Positions 45,482 through 54,041 of a stretch of DNA of 64,000 nt are shown here, piece after piece. The stretch spans positions 210,722 through 274,721 of the forward strand of contig NZ_FNBD01000006.1 in assembly GCF_900102165.1 (NCBI RefSeq), written 5' to 3'. Each line of letters starts with the position of its first letter. Positions within the stretch are counted from its first letter, which is position 1. The notes under the pieces were generated by a model, which worked only from the letters and a program-made list of their open reading frames with translations, was not told where the DNA came from and did no database searches. The stretch is from Cellulophaga baltica. Lineage in GTDB: Bacteria > Bacteroidota > Bacteroidia > Flavobacteriales > Flavobacteriaceae. The translations under genes were made by a program, and so were the position numbers.

Positions 45482-45961
45482 ATGAGAAAAATTTTGATAC
45501 TAAGTTTACTCTTTAGTGTAGTTCTAAGTTCTTGCTCTGCTACAAAAGCAGTTAGAGAAAAAAGAAATCTAATTAGTGGAACTTGGGAATTAACAAATGT
45601 TTCCTTTGAAGGACAACCTGGAAGTTTTAAATCGGTGATCTTTAACGATGCTCAAGACATATGTTTTGAAGGGAGTAACTGGTTTTTTAGAGACAATAAC
45701 AGTACAGGACGTTATACTATCGCACAATCTACCTTATGTAATGGTGGAGATAGATACATTCGTTGGTCTGTAATAGAAAATGATTACGGTACAAGTCAAT
45801 TACAATTTAAGCCAATTGATGAGAAAAATAAGGATATTTCTGGTGGTTACGGATATCGTTTAGATATTGCAAGCTTAACAGCTTCTAACATGACATTGAA
45901 ATCCAACGTCATGGCTAATGGTGCGCCAGTAGCTGTAGTATATGAATTTACAAAACAATAG
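45482..45961 (+). CDS. Lipocalin-like lipoprotein
   Basis: A 159-residue lipoprotein: signal peptide with lipobox LSSC (Cys near 18), then a beta-barrel domain of the lipocalin-like type beginning LISGTWELTNVSFEG and containing paired-strand blocks such as FFRDNNSTGRYTI and SVIENDYGTSQLQFKPI. Lipocalins bind small hydrophobic molecules; the ligand here is unknown. It lies 4 bp before the OmpA-like lipoprotein gene, so the two are co-transcribed and may act together at the envelope. Confidence 0.82.
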   Translation: MRKILILSLLFSVVLSSCSATKAVREKRNLISGTWELTNVSFEGQPGSFKSVIFNDAQDICFEGSNWFFRDNNSTGRYTIAQSTLCNGGDRYIRWSVIENDYGTSQLQFKPIDEKNKDISGGYGYRLDIASLTASNMTLKSNVMANGAPVAVVYEFTKQ

Positions 45962-45965
45962 AATA

Positions 45966-46658
45966 ATGAAAAATATAGGATTAAAATTAAGTACAGTATT
46001 ACTTGCTGTTACCTTAACAGTTAGCTGTAGCGCTGTTAAAAATGCCAACAACAAACAAAAAGGTGCCGTTATTGGCGCTGGTAGTGGTGCTGCTATTGGC
46101 GGTATCTTAGGAAATAATATTGGAAACGGAAACAATACTGCTTTAGGTGCTATTATTGGTGCTGTAGTAGGTGGTGCTGCCGGTGGTTACATTGGTAACC
46201 GTATGGATAAGCAAGCAGAACGTATTGAAGAAGAAATTCCTGGAGCTGAGGTTACTAGAGTTGGTGAAGGAATTAATGTGGTATTTAATGAAGATGCAGG
46301 TGTGTATTTTGATACGAACAAGTCTGTCGTAAAAGGTACTTCGGCAACTACCTTAGATCGCTTGGTGGGTATTTTAAAAGAATATCCAGATTCTAACATC
46401 TTAGTAGAGGGCCATACGGATAGTGCTGGTGCAGATGATTATAACATGAATTTATCTAAGCAAAGAGCAGAATCTGTGACTAGCTATTTAAACACACATG
46501 GTATTGCAGGTAGTAGATTAACGACTAAATGGTACGGAGAAACACAACCTAAGTCAGACAATAGCACGGCAGAAGGGAAAGCAAAAAACCGCAGAGTAGA
46601 AATGGTAATTGTTGCTAGTGATGAATTGAAGCAAGAAGCCGTTCAGAAAACACAATAA
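45966..46658 (+). CDS. OmpA-family lipoprotein with glycine-zipper domain
   Basis: A 230-residue lipoprotein (signal peptide and lipobox VSCS). Residues of about 30-80 form a glycine-zipper membrane-associating segment (AVIGAGSGAAIGGILGN, GAIIGAVVGGAAGGYIGN). The C-terminal OmpA/MotB domain (about 100-220) has the peptidoglycan-binding VEGHTDSAGADDYNMNLSKQ and KNRRVEMVI. It likely ties the outer membrane to peptidoglycan. The ATG at 45966 begins the signal peptide; the frame's upstream start is within the previous gene. Confidence 0.9.
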   Translation: MKNIGLKLSTVLLAVTLTVSCSAVKNANNKQKGAVIGAGSGAAIGGILGNNIGNGNNTALGAIIGAVVGGAAGGYIGNRMDKQAERIEEEIPGAEVTRVGEGINVVFNEDAGVYFDTNKSVVKGTSATTLDRLVGILKEYPDSNILVEGHTDSAGADDYNMNLSKQRAESVTSYLNTHGIAGSRLTTKWYGETQPKSDNSTAEGKAKNRRVEMVIVASDELKQEAVQKTQ

Positions 46659-46690
46659 AATCGTAAGATTTTTACACTTTACAAATTAAA

Positions 46691-46722
46691 TAAATCCCGA
46701 CTCTTCTGTCGGGATTTATAGT
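46691..46722 (+). terminator. Terminator after the OmpA lipoprotein
   Basis: A perfect 11-bp stem (TAAATCCCGAC / GTCGGGATTTA) with a 6-nt loop. It separates the envelope pair from the polyketide cluster that begins 23 bp later. Confidence 0.75.
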
Positions 46723-46744
46723 TTAAATAGGTATCTTCACTATT

Positions 46745-47866
46745 GTGAATACGTATGATACTATAATTATCGGAGGTGGTTTAGCCGGACTAACGGCTGC
46801 AATTCATTTAACACAAAGCAACCATCGTGTACTTGTTTTTGAAAAACAAAAATATCCACGTCATAAGGTATGCGGAGAATATGTTTCCAATGAAATTGTA
46901 CCCTATTTAAATAAACTAGGCATCTCTTTATCAGAAGCTGTCGCAATAAACACCCTTCAATTTTCTACCATTCAAGGAAATACGCTTACCACCAAATTAC
47001 CCTTAGGAGGTATAGGAATAAGCAGGTATGCCTTAGATTATACCTTATATACTAAAGCTCTAGAATTAGAAATTACTTTTGTTTTTGAAGGGGTGAACTC
47101 CGCTATTCTTAAGAGCGATATTTTTTATATTGAAACTGATTCTGGTAAAAAATTTACAGCTAAAACAGCGCTTGGTGCCTTTGGAAAACGCTCTAATATG
47201 GACAAGCATTTGCAACGAAGTTTTATGGATAAAAAATCTTCTTGGCTGGGTGTAAAAGCACACTATGAATTGCCTGATTTCCCAGATAACTTGGTTGCAT
47301 TACATAATTTTAAAGGAGGATATGGGGGATTATCAAAAACAGAAACAGGAGCTATTAATTTTTGCTATTTAGCTAACTACAAGAGTTTTAAAAAAGAAAA
47401 AGACATCCATAGCTTTAACTCTAAAGTGATTTCTGAAAATCCGTTTTTACAGGCCTTTCTAAAAGATGCTACAACTATTTTTGATCAACCGTTAAGTATT
47501 GCGCAAATATCTTTTGAAAAGAAAGAAGCCGTAGAAAATCACCTGTTGATGTGTGGTGATTCGGCTGGACTTATCCATCCACTTTGTGGCAATGGAATGG
47601 CTATGGCTATTCATAGCGCAAAGATTGCAAGTGAATTACTAACGGTCTATCTAAACGCCCCATCACCCAATAGAAAACTATTAGAAGTTACCTATAAAAA
47701 ACAATGGAATAAAGCTTTTAAACATCGTCTTTGGATGGGACGAAAATTACAGTGGCTTTTGCTCCATGATCGGGTATCAAATATCACTATGAAAATTGTA
47801 GCAAGGTCGCCCAGAATCTTGCAATTACTTATCAAACGAACCCATGGAAAACCAATCGCATGTTAA
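46745..47866 (+). CDS. FAD-dependent oxidoreductase of the polyketide cluster (geranylgeranyl-reductase/monooxygenase-like)
   Basis: A 373-residue flavoprotein. The Rossmann motif IIIGGGLAGLTAA starts at residue 6, then PRHKVCGEYVS (about 37-47, typical of the geranylgeranyl-reductase-like group) and the FAD ribityl-binding LMCGDSAGLIHPLCGNGM (about 268). It could be a hydroxylase or a double-bond reductase acting on the polyketide product. The start is GTG; no ATG lies between the upstream terminator and the FAD motif. It is the first gene of a seven-gene cluster and overlaps the methyltransferase gene by 7 bp. Confidence 0.87.
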   Translation: MNTYDTIIIGGGLAGLTAAIHLTQSNHRVLVFEKQKYPRHKVCGEYVSNEIVPYLNKLGISLSEAVAINTLQFSTIQGNTLTTKLPLGGIGISRYALDYTLYTKALELEITFVFEGVNSAILKSDIFYIETDSGKKFTAKTALGAFGKRSNMDKHLQRSFMDKKSSWLGVKAHYELPDFPDNLVALHNFKGGYGGLSKTETGAINFCYLANYKSFKKEKDIHSFNSKVISENPFLQAFLKDATTIFDQPLSIAQISFEKKEAVENHLLMCGDSAGLIHPLCGNGMAMAIHSAKIASELLTVYLNAPSPNRKLLEVTYKKQWNKAFKHRLWMGRKLQWLLLHDRVSNITMKIVARSPRILQLLIKRTHGKPIAC

Positions 47867-48585
47867 TTAACCTATCAAAAAGAAGCAACCAACCAGAGTT
47901 GATGGACAGTTTTAATGAACCTATAGCATCCTTAGAACTTGTTTTTCAAGATATAAATAGCGTCAATAACCTGTTGGGTGGTAATAACATCACTATCCAT
48001 GCTATCCAACAATTGATGGACGGTGATAAAAAGGAACATTATACTATTGTAGACATGGGTTGCGGGGATGGAAACATGCTCAAAGAAGTGGCATTATATT
48101 TTAGGAAACGCAACGTAAAGGCTTCGTTTATAGGCATCGATCTAAATAAAATCGCTCTTGAAATTGCCCGTAAAAACGCTAAAGAATTTCCAGAAATTAG
48201 CTTCCTTTATCAGGATATTTTGACTGTTCAAGAACACGAATTGGAATGTGACATATTAATAAACACCTTAACCATGCACCATTTTACAGACGATCAAGTG
48301 CTAATCTTCCTAAAGAAATTTACAAAACTGGCCCAGATAGGGGTTGTTATTAATGATTTACAAAGAAGTAGCTGGGCGTACTATCTATTTCACCTGTTTA
48401 GTGCTATTTTTATAAAAACAAGAATTGCAAAAATTGATGGATTGATTTCCATACGAAGAGCTTTTATCAAAAAGGAATTGGAATCATACGCAAAAAACCT
48501 GCCCAAGGTTTCTCATGACATTCAATGGAAATGGGCCTTTCGGTACTTATGGGTGATGAAACCAATAAAAAAAGTAAAGATATAG
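47860..48585 (+). CDS. SAM-dependent methyltransferase of the polyketide cluster
   Basis: A 241-residue class I methyltransferase with the SAM motif YTIVDMGCGDGNML (about 63-76), an acidic ribose-binding IGIDLNK and a TLTMHHF post-motif. It probably methylates the aromatic product of the adjacent type III polyketide synthase; O- versus C-methylation cannot be told. Its ATG overlaps the end of the flavoprotein gene, implying translational coupling. There is a 31-bp gap to the PKS gene. Confidence 0.87.
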   Translation: MLINLSKRSNQPELMDSFNEPIASLELVFQDINSVNNLLGGNNITIHAIQQLMDGDKKEHYTIVDMGCGDGNMLKEVALYFRKRNVKASFIGIDLNKIALEIARKNAKEFPEISFLYQDILTVQEHELECDILINTLTMHHFTDDQVLIFLKKFTKLAQIGVVINDLQRSSWAYYLFHLFSAIFIKTRIAKIDGLISIRRAFIKKELESYAKNLPKVSHDIQWKWAFRYLWVMKPIKKVKI

Positions 48586-48616
48586 TTCGCATAATTTAAG
48601 TTAGATAAAGAAACAC

Positions 48617-49672
48617 ATGAATGATGTTAGAATAATATCCGTTGCAAAACAACTACCTGAATACAGTAGAACGACTGCTGATATTTTGCCTTTAGTTGAA
48701 GTATGGCTTGCTGGCCAAGAAGAGCGTTTTCAGCGTAAGGTGGTAAAGATTTTTAAAGGGGCTGCTGTTGATAAACGTTACAGTATTATGGCGCCAGAAG
48801 AGGTATTTGCATCTACTTCTTTTGAAGATAAAAATAAGATCTACGTTAGGGAAGTAAAAAAATTAGGGAAGCAGGTATTGCAAAAAGCTTTACAAAAATC
48901 CCATTGGGAACCAGATTCTTTGGATTATATCATCACCGTAAGCTGTACAGGCATTATGATTCCCTCTTTAGATGCCTATTTGATCAATGATTTAAATTTA
49001 AGACAGGATATTGTGCGCCTTCCCGTTACCGAAATGGGTTGTGCTGCAGGTGTTTCAGGACTTATTTACGCCACCAACTTTTTAAAAGCTAATCCAAATA
49101 AAAGAGTCGCTATTATAGCGGTAGAAAGCCCCACAGCTACTTTTCAACTAGAAGATTATTCTATGGCAAATATGGTGAGCGCTGCTATTTTTGGTGATGG
49201 TGCCGCTTGTGTCTTGATATCCTCGGAAGAAAATGCTGTAGGGCCTAAAATCATTGGAGATGAAATGTATCATTTTAAAGATGCTACGCATATGATGGGC
49301 TTCGATTTAACGAATAATGGCTTACAGATGATATTAGACCCTGCTGTACCTGCTACTATTGCTGCACATTTTCAAGATATTGTCCATCCTTTTTTGAAAA
49401 AGAATGGAAGTACTATTGAAAAAGTAGATCATTTGATTTTTCATCCTGGTGGACGCAAAATAGTACAAACCGTAGAAGAGCTTTTTGGTGCCCTAGGGAA
49501 AAATATTGACGATACACGAGAAGTGCTTCGCCTTTATGGAAATATGAGTAGTGCTACTGTTTTATATGTATTAGAGCGTTTTTTAGAAAAAGATATCCCT
49601 AAAGGAGAACAAGGACTGGTATTGAGTTTTGGTCCAGGATTCTCTGCACAACGGGTTTTATTAGAATGGTAA
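48617..49672 (+). CDS. Type III polyketide synthase (chalcone/alkylresorcinol synthase-like)
   Basis: A 351-residue homodimeric ketosynthase that condenses malonyl-CoA units onto an acyl starter and cyclises the product. The catalytic triad is Cys142 (TEMGCAAGVSG), His276 (FHPGGRKI) and Asn309 (YGNMSSATV); the C-terminal LSFGPGFSAQ loop is also typical. Length is normal. It is surrounded by fatty-acid-synthesis-type genes, so a long or unusual acyl starter is likely and an alkylresorcinol- or pyrone-type product is inferred. The exact product is unknown. Confidence 0.93.
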   Translation: MNDVRIISVAKQLPEYSRTTADILPLVEVWLAGQEERFQRKVVKIFKGAAVDKRYSIMAPEEVFASTSFEDKNKIYVREVKKLGKQVLQKALQKSHWEPDSLDYIITVSCTGIMIPSLDAYLINDLNLRQDIVRLPVTEMGCAAGVSGLIYATNFLKANPNKRVAIIAVESPTATFQLEDYSMANMVSAAIFGDGAACVLISSEENAVGPKIIGDEMYHFKDATHMMGFDLTNNGLQMILDPAVPATIAAHFQDIVHPFLKKNGSTIEKVDHLIFHPGGRKIVQTVEELFGALGKNIDDTREVLRLYGNMSSATVLYVLERFLEKDIPKGEQGLVLSFGPGFSAQRVLLEW

Positions 49673-49673
49673 T

Positions 49674-50462
49674 ATGACTGAAATTTCAAAAAATAAATGG
49701 GCGGTTATCCTTGGCGGAAGTAGTGGATTAGGTCTGGCTACCGCCAAAAAACTAGCGCAACATAATATTAATCTAATTATCGTTCATCGCAGCAGAAGGA
49801 GCGATTTAGCACAGATTACAGCCGATTTTGATGCTATTAGACAACATGGAGTTCTACTTAAGAATTACAATGTAGATGGTACAAATCCCAGGAAAAGAAC
49901 CGAAGTGATTGAAGATATCAAAACCTGGATAGACGCAGCGTCTATTGCTATTTTGGTACACAGTATCGCCAAAGGAAATCTTAAGCCTATGCATTCCGAA
50001 ATTGAAAAAGAATTAGAGCACCAAGATTTCACGATTACCCTAGATGCCATGGCGATTAGTTTATACGACTGGACCAAAGATTTAGTAAAAAATAAGTTGT
50101 TCGCTACAGATACTCGGATAGTTTCTTTTACTAGTGAGGGCAACACCAAAGCCATACCCAATTATGCGGCAGTTTCCGTTGCTAAAGTAGCGCTAGAAGC
50201 CATAACACGTAATATAGCCTTAGAATTTGCTCCTATTGGGATAAAAGCAAATTGTATTCAGGCAGGAATTGTAGAAACAGCATCGCTTAAGATGATCCCT
50301 GGATATGAACGCATAAAAGAAAGTGCCTTGCATCGGAATCCAAACAAAAAATTAACCACCCCAGAAGACGTTGCAAATGCAGTTTATCTCTTAACTATGG
50401 AGGAAGCAAAATGGATTACAGGAACGGTGATTAAAGTAGATGGGGGAGAAAGTTTGCAATAA
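49674..50462 (+). CDS. SDR reductase of the polyketide cluster (FabL-like enoyl-ACP reductase)
   Basis: A 262-residue SDR with the cofactor motif GGSSGLGLA (about 14-22). The catalytic pair is Tyr and Lys spaced by six residues (YAAVSVAK, about 163-170), the Y-x6-K spacing of enoyl-ACP reductases, unlike the Y-x3-K of ketoreductases. The surrounding KVALEAITRNIALEF and final KVDGGESLQ resemble Bacillus FabL. It would reduce enoyl-ACP during chain growth for the PKS starter. A ketoreductase is missing from the cluster and may be shared with primary fatty-acid synthesis. It starts 1 bp after the PKS stop codon. Confidence 0.85.
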   Translation: MTEISKNKWAVILGGSSGLGLATAKKLAQHNINLIIVHRSRRSDLAQITADFDAIRQHGVLLKNYNVDGTNPRKRTEVIEDIKTWIDAASIAILVHSIAKGNLKPMHSEIEKELEHQDFTITLDAMAISLYDWTKDLVKNKLFATDTRIVSFTSEGNTKAIPNYAAVSVAKVALEAITRNIALEFAPIGIKANCIQAGIVETASLKMIPGYERIKESALHRNPNKKLTTPEDVANAVYLLTMEEAKWITGTVIKVDGGESLQ

Positions 50463-50464
50463 TT

Positions 50465-50917
50465 ATGGAATACCAAACTATTATAGCGCAATTGCCTTAT
50501 ACGCCTCCGTTTTTATTTGTTGACGGCTTAACGGCTGTTGATTTGAATGGTGTCTCAGGATTTTATACCTTTAAAAAAGAAGCTGATTTTTACAGAGGTC
50601 ACTTTAAAGATAACCCAATAACTCCGGGTGTACTCCTAACAGAATGTTGCGCTCAAATTGGGCTAGTATGCTTAGGTATTTATCTAGTTACCTCAAGTAA
50701 TACTTTAAGTAATGAAGCGCTACAAATTGCTTTAACGAGTTCGGAAATGGAATACTATTTACCCGTGTATCCTGATGAAAAAGTATATGTCACTTCTGAA
50801 AAAATATACTTTCGATTTCATAAATTGAAATGCAAAGTAAAAATGCATAATGCTGCTGGAAAACTAGTATGTAAAGGAACTATTGCAGGAATGCTTAAAA
50901 GTAAAACGAATGAATAA
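50465..50917 (+). CDS. 3-hydroxyacyl-ACP dehydratase (FabZ/FabA-like hot-dog fold)
   Basis: A 150-residue hot-dog dehydratase with the active-site blocks YRGHFKDNPITPGVLLTECC: His near residue 43 and Glu near 58. It begins with the FabZ-like LPYTPPFLFVDGL. It should dehydrate 3-hydroxyacyl-ACP to enoyl-ACP, feeding the FabL-like reductase. It lies 2 bp after the SDR gene and overlaps the ketosynthase gene by 8 bp. Confidence 0.87.
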   Translation: MEYQTIIAQLPYTPPFLFVDGLTAVDLNGVSGFYTFKKEADFYRGHFKDNPITPGVLLTECCAQIGLVCLGIYLVTSSNTLSNEALQIALTSSEMEYYLPVYPDEKVYVTSEKIYFRFHKLKCKVKMHNAAGKLVCKGTIAGMLKSKTNE

Positions 50918-52184
50918 TCGCGTGGTCATTACAGGTTTAGGGGTTTGCGCTCCAAATGGTGTAACCATTTCAGAGTTTGCTCATTCCTTAAAAAATGGAA
51001 TCAGTGGTATCCGTTTCCAACAAGAATTGGATGATTTAGCCTTCGGTTGTCACATTGCAGGTAAGCCACAGGTAACAGATGCCCACAAACAGGAGTATTT
51101 TACGCCATTACAATTACGCGCTTTAAATTCTACAGGGATTGTGTATGGAGTGATCGCCGGTGTAGATGCTTGGAAAGACGCTAAATTGCCTATTGAAAAT
51201 AATACTTCTCCGGATTGGGATAACGGAATTATTTTTGGAACAGGAATACTAGGTGTAGACCAATTTAGGGAATCCATTCATTTAATTGATGCCAAAAACA
51301 CCAGGCGATTAGGCAGTACCTCAGTAATGCAGACTATGGCTAGCGGCATCAGCGCTTATTTAGGAGGTATCTTAGGCTGCGGCAATCAAGTTACGACCAA
51401 TTCCTCTGCATGCACTACAGGCACCGAAGGTATTTTGATGGCGTATGAACGCATTAAGTTAGGCAAAGCAAAGATCATACTTACAGGCAGTTGCAGTGAT
51501 AGCGGACCTTATGTTTGGGGCGGATTTGATGCCATGCGAATACTTCCAAGAACCTATAATGATAATCCTACCAAAGCCAGCAGACCTATGAGTGCCTCCG
51601 CAACTGGTTTTGTTGCAGGTAGTGGGGCGGGGGCATTGGTATTAGAATCTTTAGAGAGCGCGTTAGAACGAGGTGTTCCTATTTATGCAGAAGTACTTGG
51701 TGGTGCGGTGAATAGTGGCGGACAAAGAGGCGAAGGTACAATGACTGCGCCAAACAGTGAAGCCGTACAACGCTGTATTATCGAGGCTATAAAAGATGCT
51801 AATATAGAGGCAGCAACTATTGATGTTATCAATGGACATTTAACGGCTACCGCTAAAGACGCCTTGGAAATAGAAAATTGGAGCAAAGCCTTAGGGCGTA
51901 AAGGAGGTGATTTTCCTTATATCAATTCTTTTAAAGGCATTTTTGGGCACTGCTTAGCCGCTGCAGGGAGTATTGAGGCCGTTGCGAGTATAATGCAATT
52001 TAAAGAAAATCTCGTGTTTGGAAATATCAATTGTGAAGATCTACATCCTGAAATTACAAGTATAATAGCTCCCCAAAAAATTCCACTACAAACCATTACG
52101 CATTCCCCAGAAATTATAGCAAAAGCAAGTTTTGGCTTTGGAGATGTTAATGCTTGTGCTATTTTTAAAAGATTTAGCAATTAA
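50910..52184 (+). CDS. Beta-ketoacyl-ACP synthase (FabF-like) of the polyketide cluster
   Basis: A 424-residue thiolase-fold ketosynthase. The Cys-His-His centre is intact: Cys near 168 (TNSSACTTGTEG), His in NGHLTATAKDALE, and Lys/His in SFKGIFGHCLAAAGS. The N-terminal NRVVITGLGVCAPNG gives a clear start at 50910; the longer frame's nine upstream codons lie in the dehydratase gene. Most FabF proteins have NAHGTSTP where this has NGHLTATA, so it is divergent from housekeeping FabF. It probably extends the acyl chain on the dedicated ACP encoded next. Confidence 0.9.
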   Translation: MNNRVVITGLGVCAPNGVTISEFAHSLKNGISGIRFQQELDDLAFGCHIAGKPQVTDAHKQEYFTPLQLRALNSTGIVYGVIAGVDAWKDAKLPIENNTSPDWDNGIIFGTGILGVDQFRESIHLIDAKNTRRLGSTSVMQTMASGISAYLGGILGCGNQVTTNSSACTTGTEGILMAYERIKLGKAKIILTGSCSDSGPYVWGGFDAMRILPRTYNDNPTKASRPMSASATGFVAGSGAGALVLESLESALERGVPIYAEVLGGAVNSGGQRGEGTMTAPNSEAVQRCIIEAIKDANIEAATIDVINGHLTATAKDALEIENWSKALGRKGGDFPYINSFKGIFGHCLAAAGSIEAVASIMQFKENLVFGNINCEDLHPEITSIIAPQKIPLQTITHSPEIIAKASFGFGDVNACAIFKRFSN

Positions 52185-52210
52185 ACCTATCACTATTTTA
52201 AATATACCTT

Positions 52211-52465
52211 ATGGAAACTGAAGAACGCTACCAAAAATTAAAAGAAATTATAACGATTTACCTCCCGGAAGATGTCGCTATTTCGGAGCTCACCAATGAA
52301 AGTCATTTTATAAATGAGTTAAATATCAATTCTGCCAACCTCGTAGATATTGTCCTAGATGTTGAAGATGCTTTTGATATTACGCTAGAAAATGAAGACA
52401 TGGATCAGATGCTCACTGTTAACAATGCTTTACAGATTATTCAAAATAAATTAGATGCAAAATAA
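52211..52465 (+). CDS. Dedicated acyl carrier protein
   Basis: An 84-residue acidic four-helix carrier. The phosphopantetheine Ser lies in ELNINSANLVDIV, where the usual Asp-Ser-Leu is Asn-Ser-Ala. Flanking helices are normal (DIVLDVEDAFDITLENEDMD). It probably carries intermediates for the cluster ketosynthase, dehydratase and reductase. It is the last gene of the cluster and ends 1 bp before the stop of the convergent terC-like gene, with no terminator visible. Confidence 0.87.
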   Translation: METEERYQKLKEIITIYLPEDVAISELTNESHFINELNINSANLVDIVLDVEDAFDITLENEDMDQMLTVNNALQIIQNKLDAK

Positions 52466-52466
52466 G

Positions 52467-53414
52467 TTATGCAATTTCTTCTTTCTCTTTTATAACTAGC
52501 GAAGCAACAATACCTCCAATTAACGCTAAAGCGATCACTCCTAAAGATAACCACTCTGGAAATTCTACATGATGAGACAGTAACATCTTAATCCCTACAA
52601 AGGCTAAGATCACTACCAAGCTATAGTTGATAAACCTGAACTTTTGTAACATTCTAGAAATTAAAAAATACATAGAACGTAAGCCTAAAATGGCCAAGAT
52701 ATTAGAGGTAAATACAATAAAAGGATCTGCCGTAATGGCTAAGATTGCAGGAATACTGTCTAAGGCAAATAATATATCTGTTAATTCAATAACAATAAGC
52801 GCTACAAATAGTGGCGTAGCGGCATTTAAACCCATTTTCTTTATAAAAAAGTCATGCCCGTTAATCTGTGTCGTTATAGGGTATACTTTTTTTATTTGTC
52901 TAAATACAAAAGAGTTTTTAGGATCAAAATTATCATCATCTCCTTTCAACATCTTAAACGCAGTATACAATAAGAATACTCCAAACACATAAATTATCCA
53001 ATCAAAACGTGTAATTAATGCAACACCAAAAAGGATCATCAGGGCTCTGAATACGATAGCGCCAAGAATACCCCAAAATAACACACGGTGTTGGTATATC
53101 AACGGAATTTTGAAAGAAGTAAAAATTACTGCAATAACAAATACGTTATCTATACTTAGTGAAAGCTCAATTAAATAACCTGTAATATATTTTAAAACAG
53201 CCCCCTTGGGAGTAAGGCCCGTTGGGTTTTCTATCAAACCCGAAGAAAACAACCAATAAATAACACCACTAAAAGCTAAGGCAACGGTAACCCAAACAGC
53301 TGTCCAGATACTAGCTTCTTTTGTTTTAATAACATGGTCTTCTTTATTAAAAACACCCAAATCAAGGGCTAAAAAAATTATAATTAACACCAAAAATAAT
53401 CCCCAAATCAGCAT
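52467..53414 (-). CDS. TerC/Alx family membrane protein
   Basis: A 315-residue integral membrane protein with about nine helices. Family blocks are ELSLSIDNVFVIAVIF (about 83-98), with the membrane-embedded Asp-Asn, and LIVIELTDILFALDSIPAILAIT (with Asp in both halves). The family includes Alx and TerC, implicated in manganese export and in metal loading of secreted proteins. Length is typical. It is convergent with the ACP gene. Confidence 0.9.
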   Translation of the reverse strand: MLIWGLFLVLIIIFLALDLGVFNKEDHVIKTKEASIWTAVWVTVALAFSGVIYWLFSSGLIENPTGLTPKGAVLKYITGYLIELSLSIDNVFVIAVIFTSFKIPLIYQHRVLFWGILGAIVFRALMILFGVALITRFDWIIYVFGVFLLYTAFKMLKGDDDNFDPKNSFVFRQIKKVYPITTQINGHDFFIKKMGLNAATPLFVALIVIELTDILFALDSIPAILAITADPFIVFTSNILAILGLRSMYFLISRMLQKFRFINYSLVVILAFVGIKMLLSHHVEFPEWLSLGVIALALIGGIVASLVIKEKEEIA

Positions 53415-53629
53415 ATAAAATTATTTAAAAAAGTAAAAGTAATAATGATTTGATGATATTAGCTATCTGAATAATAAAAATATTAATTCTATCGATAATC
53501 GTTGTATTGCAGTTCATTGGCTTCCTTTGTTTTATAGCCAAAAAATAGGTTATCATCGACAAACTACATTATTTATTTAGGATTAGTACCCGTACAAATC
53601 TTTCTTATATATTTATTCCGAACATTTAT

Positions 53630-53962
53630 ATGATAAAAATGAAGAATCCTGCAATTTGGACTGTTGTCCTGTTTTTTGCTGTAGGCTTTTGTCAACTGGT
53701 CGCTCAAGAAATATCCCCCGTTAAAACAACTGTTACTACAGAAAAAGACGAGGGACCTATAATATTTAAGTTTGAGCCAGAATACACTAGCGCAGAAGAA
53801 ACAAAACGTCAAGAATTTAAACGAAACAGAGCTTTGGTAAATGCTCTAGAAATTTCTGATCGAAAAAGAAGAAGATTAATGAGAAAGGTTTTCTCTAAAG
53901 ATTTTTCCAAATTCCTCTCAGAAATTGTTACGGCAGACACGAAGTTGGAAGACGAGCAGTAA
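53630..53962 (+). CDS. Small exported hypothetical protein
   Basis: A 110-residue protein with a signal peptide (about 25 residues, cleavage near LVAQE). The mature part is short, charged and helical toward the end (RKRRRLMRKVFSKDFSKF). No family is recognised. There are two possible Met starts three codons apart. It is monocistronic and ends at a large palindromic terminator. Confidence 0.7.
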   Translation: MIKMKNPAIWTVVLFFAVGFCQLVAQEISPVKTTVTTEKDEGPIIFKFEPEYTSAEETKRQEFKRNRALVNALEISDRKRRRLMRKVFSKDFSKFLSEIVTADTKLEDEQ

Positions 53963-53980
53963 TCTTGAAATTCTTAATAA

Positions 53981-54026
53981 AAAGAGCGCCTTAAAATTGT
54001 ACAATTTTAAGGCGCTCTTTCTTTAT
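53981..54026. terminator. Bidirectional terminator, 40-bp perfect palindrome
   Basis: Two exact 20-bp arms (53981-54000 and 54001-54020) with no unpaired centre, followed by CTTTATTTT. It serves both the small exported protein gene and the convergent HPF gene. Confidence 0.85.
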
Positions 54027-54041
54027 TTTAGAAAACAAAGT

